A DNA stretch of 32,053 nucleotides from positions 1 through 32,053 of the forward strand of contig JAADDS010000071.1 in NCBI GenBank assembly GCA_013153845.1. Direction: 5' to 3'. A program made the translations under genes and the position numbers. The stretch's first letter is position 1; each line of letters starts with the position of its first letter. Shown here in pieces: positions 31,353-32,053 of the stretch. A model generated the notes under the pieces. That model ran no database searches and was not told the DNA's origin. It saw nothing but the letters and a program-made list of their open reading frames with translations. Source of the DNA: Methanococci archaeon (GTDB taxonomy: Archaea; AGJL01; Methanococci; Methanococcales; Methanocaldococcaceae).

Positions 31353-31980
31353 TGATTATTTTATTGAAAATACAAATTCTGGTTTTAACTTATTTCCATC
31401 CTCCAAGAGGTCTGATTTTAACTAGTGATGTTATTTGTGATAGGTGCGGGGCAATATATGATAATTTCCATCCTCCAAGAGGTCTGATTTTAACAAGAGA
31501 GCAATTTTAGAAAAAATTTGTGAATATTCGTTTCCATCCTCCAAGAGGTCTGATTTTAACGAACAATTCTCTAAATTACTTAAATCCCTCGCATGGGATT
31601 GTTTCCATCCTCCAAGAGGTCTGATTTTAACATACATAACTACCACCTGAGCTTTCTGACTAAAAAGTTTCCATCCTCCAAGAGGTCTGATTTTAACTGT
31701 ATAAACATTAAAGAATTAGAAAATATAGAAAATGAAAAGTTTCCATCCTCCAAGAGGTCTGATTTTAACTTATCGTTCAATTAGGAGATTAAGAAAGCAA
31801 TTATAAGGGGTTTCCATCCTCCAAGAGGTCTGATTTTAACTCAAATATATTTAAAACTAACATTTCAGATATATTAAAAAAGTTTCCATCCTCCAAGAGG
31901 TCTGATTTTAACAAAATATTACTTGATCTCCTAATTTATTTCTAATGTCGTTTCCATCCTCCAAGAGGTCTGATTTTAAC
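31323..31980 (-). CRISPR. CRISPR array, nine full repeats, read on the minus strand
   Basis: On the plus strand the unit starts GTTTCCATCCTCC and ends GGTCTGATTTTAAC (31 bases, 30 of them identical in all nine). Cores begin at 31393, 31465, 31531, 31602, 31668, 31740, 31811, 31883 and 31951, with the degenerate copy at 31324 before them. Spacers measure 36-42 bases between cores. On the minus strand the repeat starts GTTAAAATCAGACC and ends GGATGGAAAC, as in methanococcal arrays, with a short CCTC/GAGG stem; ATGGAAAC would be the 5' tag. The seven right-hand repeats carry G at the junction and the older left ones carry A. No cas genes are in the window, so the type cannot be assigned directly. 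Confidence 0.97.
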
Positions 31981-32053
31981 AAGTGGCATTTTTTAAACAT
32001 AATCAATATTTATTCTCTTCATATATATGCTTTTCTATCAATAATTTTTCTAC
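31981..32053 (-). promoter_or_regulatory. CRISPR leader (partial) with TATA box
   Basis: The A+T-rich sequence next to the most regular repeats is the leader side. On the minus strand GCATATATATGAAG (TATA at 32021-32029) stands about 45 bases before the first repeat, placing the start of the pre-crRNA near 32000. The leader continues past the window edge. Confidence 0.6.

Noticed and set aside
31431-31784. Short open frames with repeated peptide FPSSKRSDFN
   Set aside because: They are the CRISPR repeats read as codons; the period and sequence follow the repeat units exactly.

Overview
The window looks like a chromosomal segment of a hyperthermophilic methanogen of the Methanocaldococcus/Methanococcales type. 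The evidence is very low G+C with G+C-rich islands only where structured RNA is likely, TATA boxes of the TTTATATA type, GGTGA-type ribosome binding sites, an archaeal histone, aIF2-gamma, eS6, coenzyme F420 (cofD) and formylmethanofuran dehydrogenase genes, and a CRISPR repeat ending in GATTTTAAC. From memory, the gene blocks resemble separate M. jannaschii regions (hisF to PHP; metG to secF; the fwd cluster; infB to signal peptidase). If so, this chromosome is rearranged relative to that species. I could not check this.

Layout. (1) 1-6580: the tail of an unknown gene; hisF; a two-gene sulfonate/nitrate-type ABC importer without its binding protein; an Rnl3-type RNA ligase; a small anchored protein; a HEAT/zinc-ribbon gene split by a short palindrome-rich element of IS200/IS605 style; a PHP phosphoesterase. 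(2) 6650-14700, all on the minus strand: metG, nurA, aIF2-gamma, eS6, a zinc-ribbon membrane protein, UMP kinase, histone and a THUMP-FtsJ methyltransferase, with a G+C-rich structured RNA candidate at about 12130-12258. (3) 14670-19400: cofD, a glycosyltransferase, a membrane-anchored coiled-coil winged-helix protein, and secF without secD. (4) 19400-26050: a divergent regulator, then a HTH-ferredoxin protein followed by fwdF, fwdG, fwdD, fwdA, a YbjQ-like gene and fwdC. This is the first step of CO2 reduction to methane; fwdB is not here. (5) 26200-31100: infB carrying a mini-intein inside its GTP-binding P-loop, an ITPase/XTPase with an extra zinc-finger-like N-terminus, a signal peptidase that seems to lack a standard start codon, and a secreted protein. 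(6) 31254-32053: a CRISPR array read on the minus strand, leader at the right edge, decaying repeats at the left end; no cas genes in view.

The strongest leads are the IS605-like element with a guide-RNA-like folded right end that splits a gene and supplies a new start codon, the unassigned structured RNA upstream of eS6, the endonuclease-free intein in the IF2 P-loop, and the HTH-ferredoxin fusion heading the fwd cluster. Genome-level statements are from general knowledge; no search was run.
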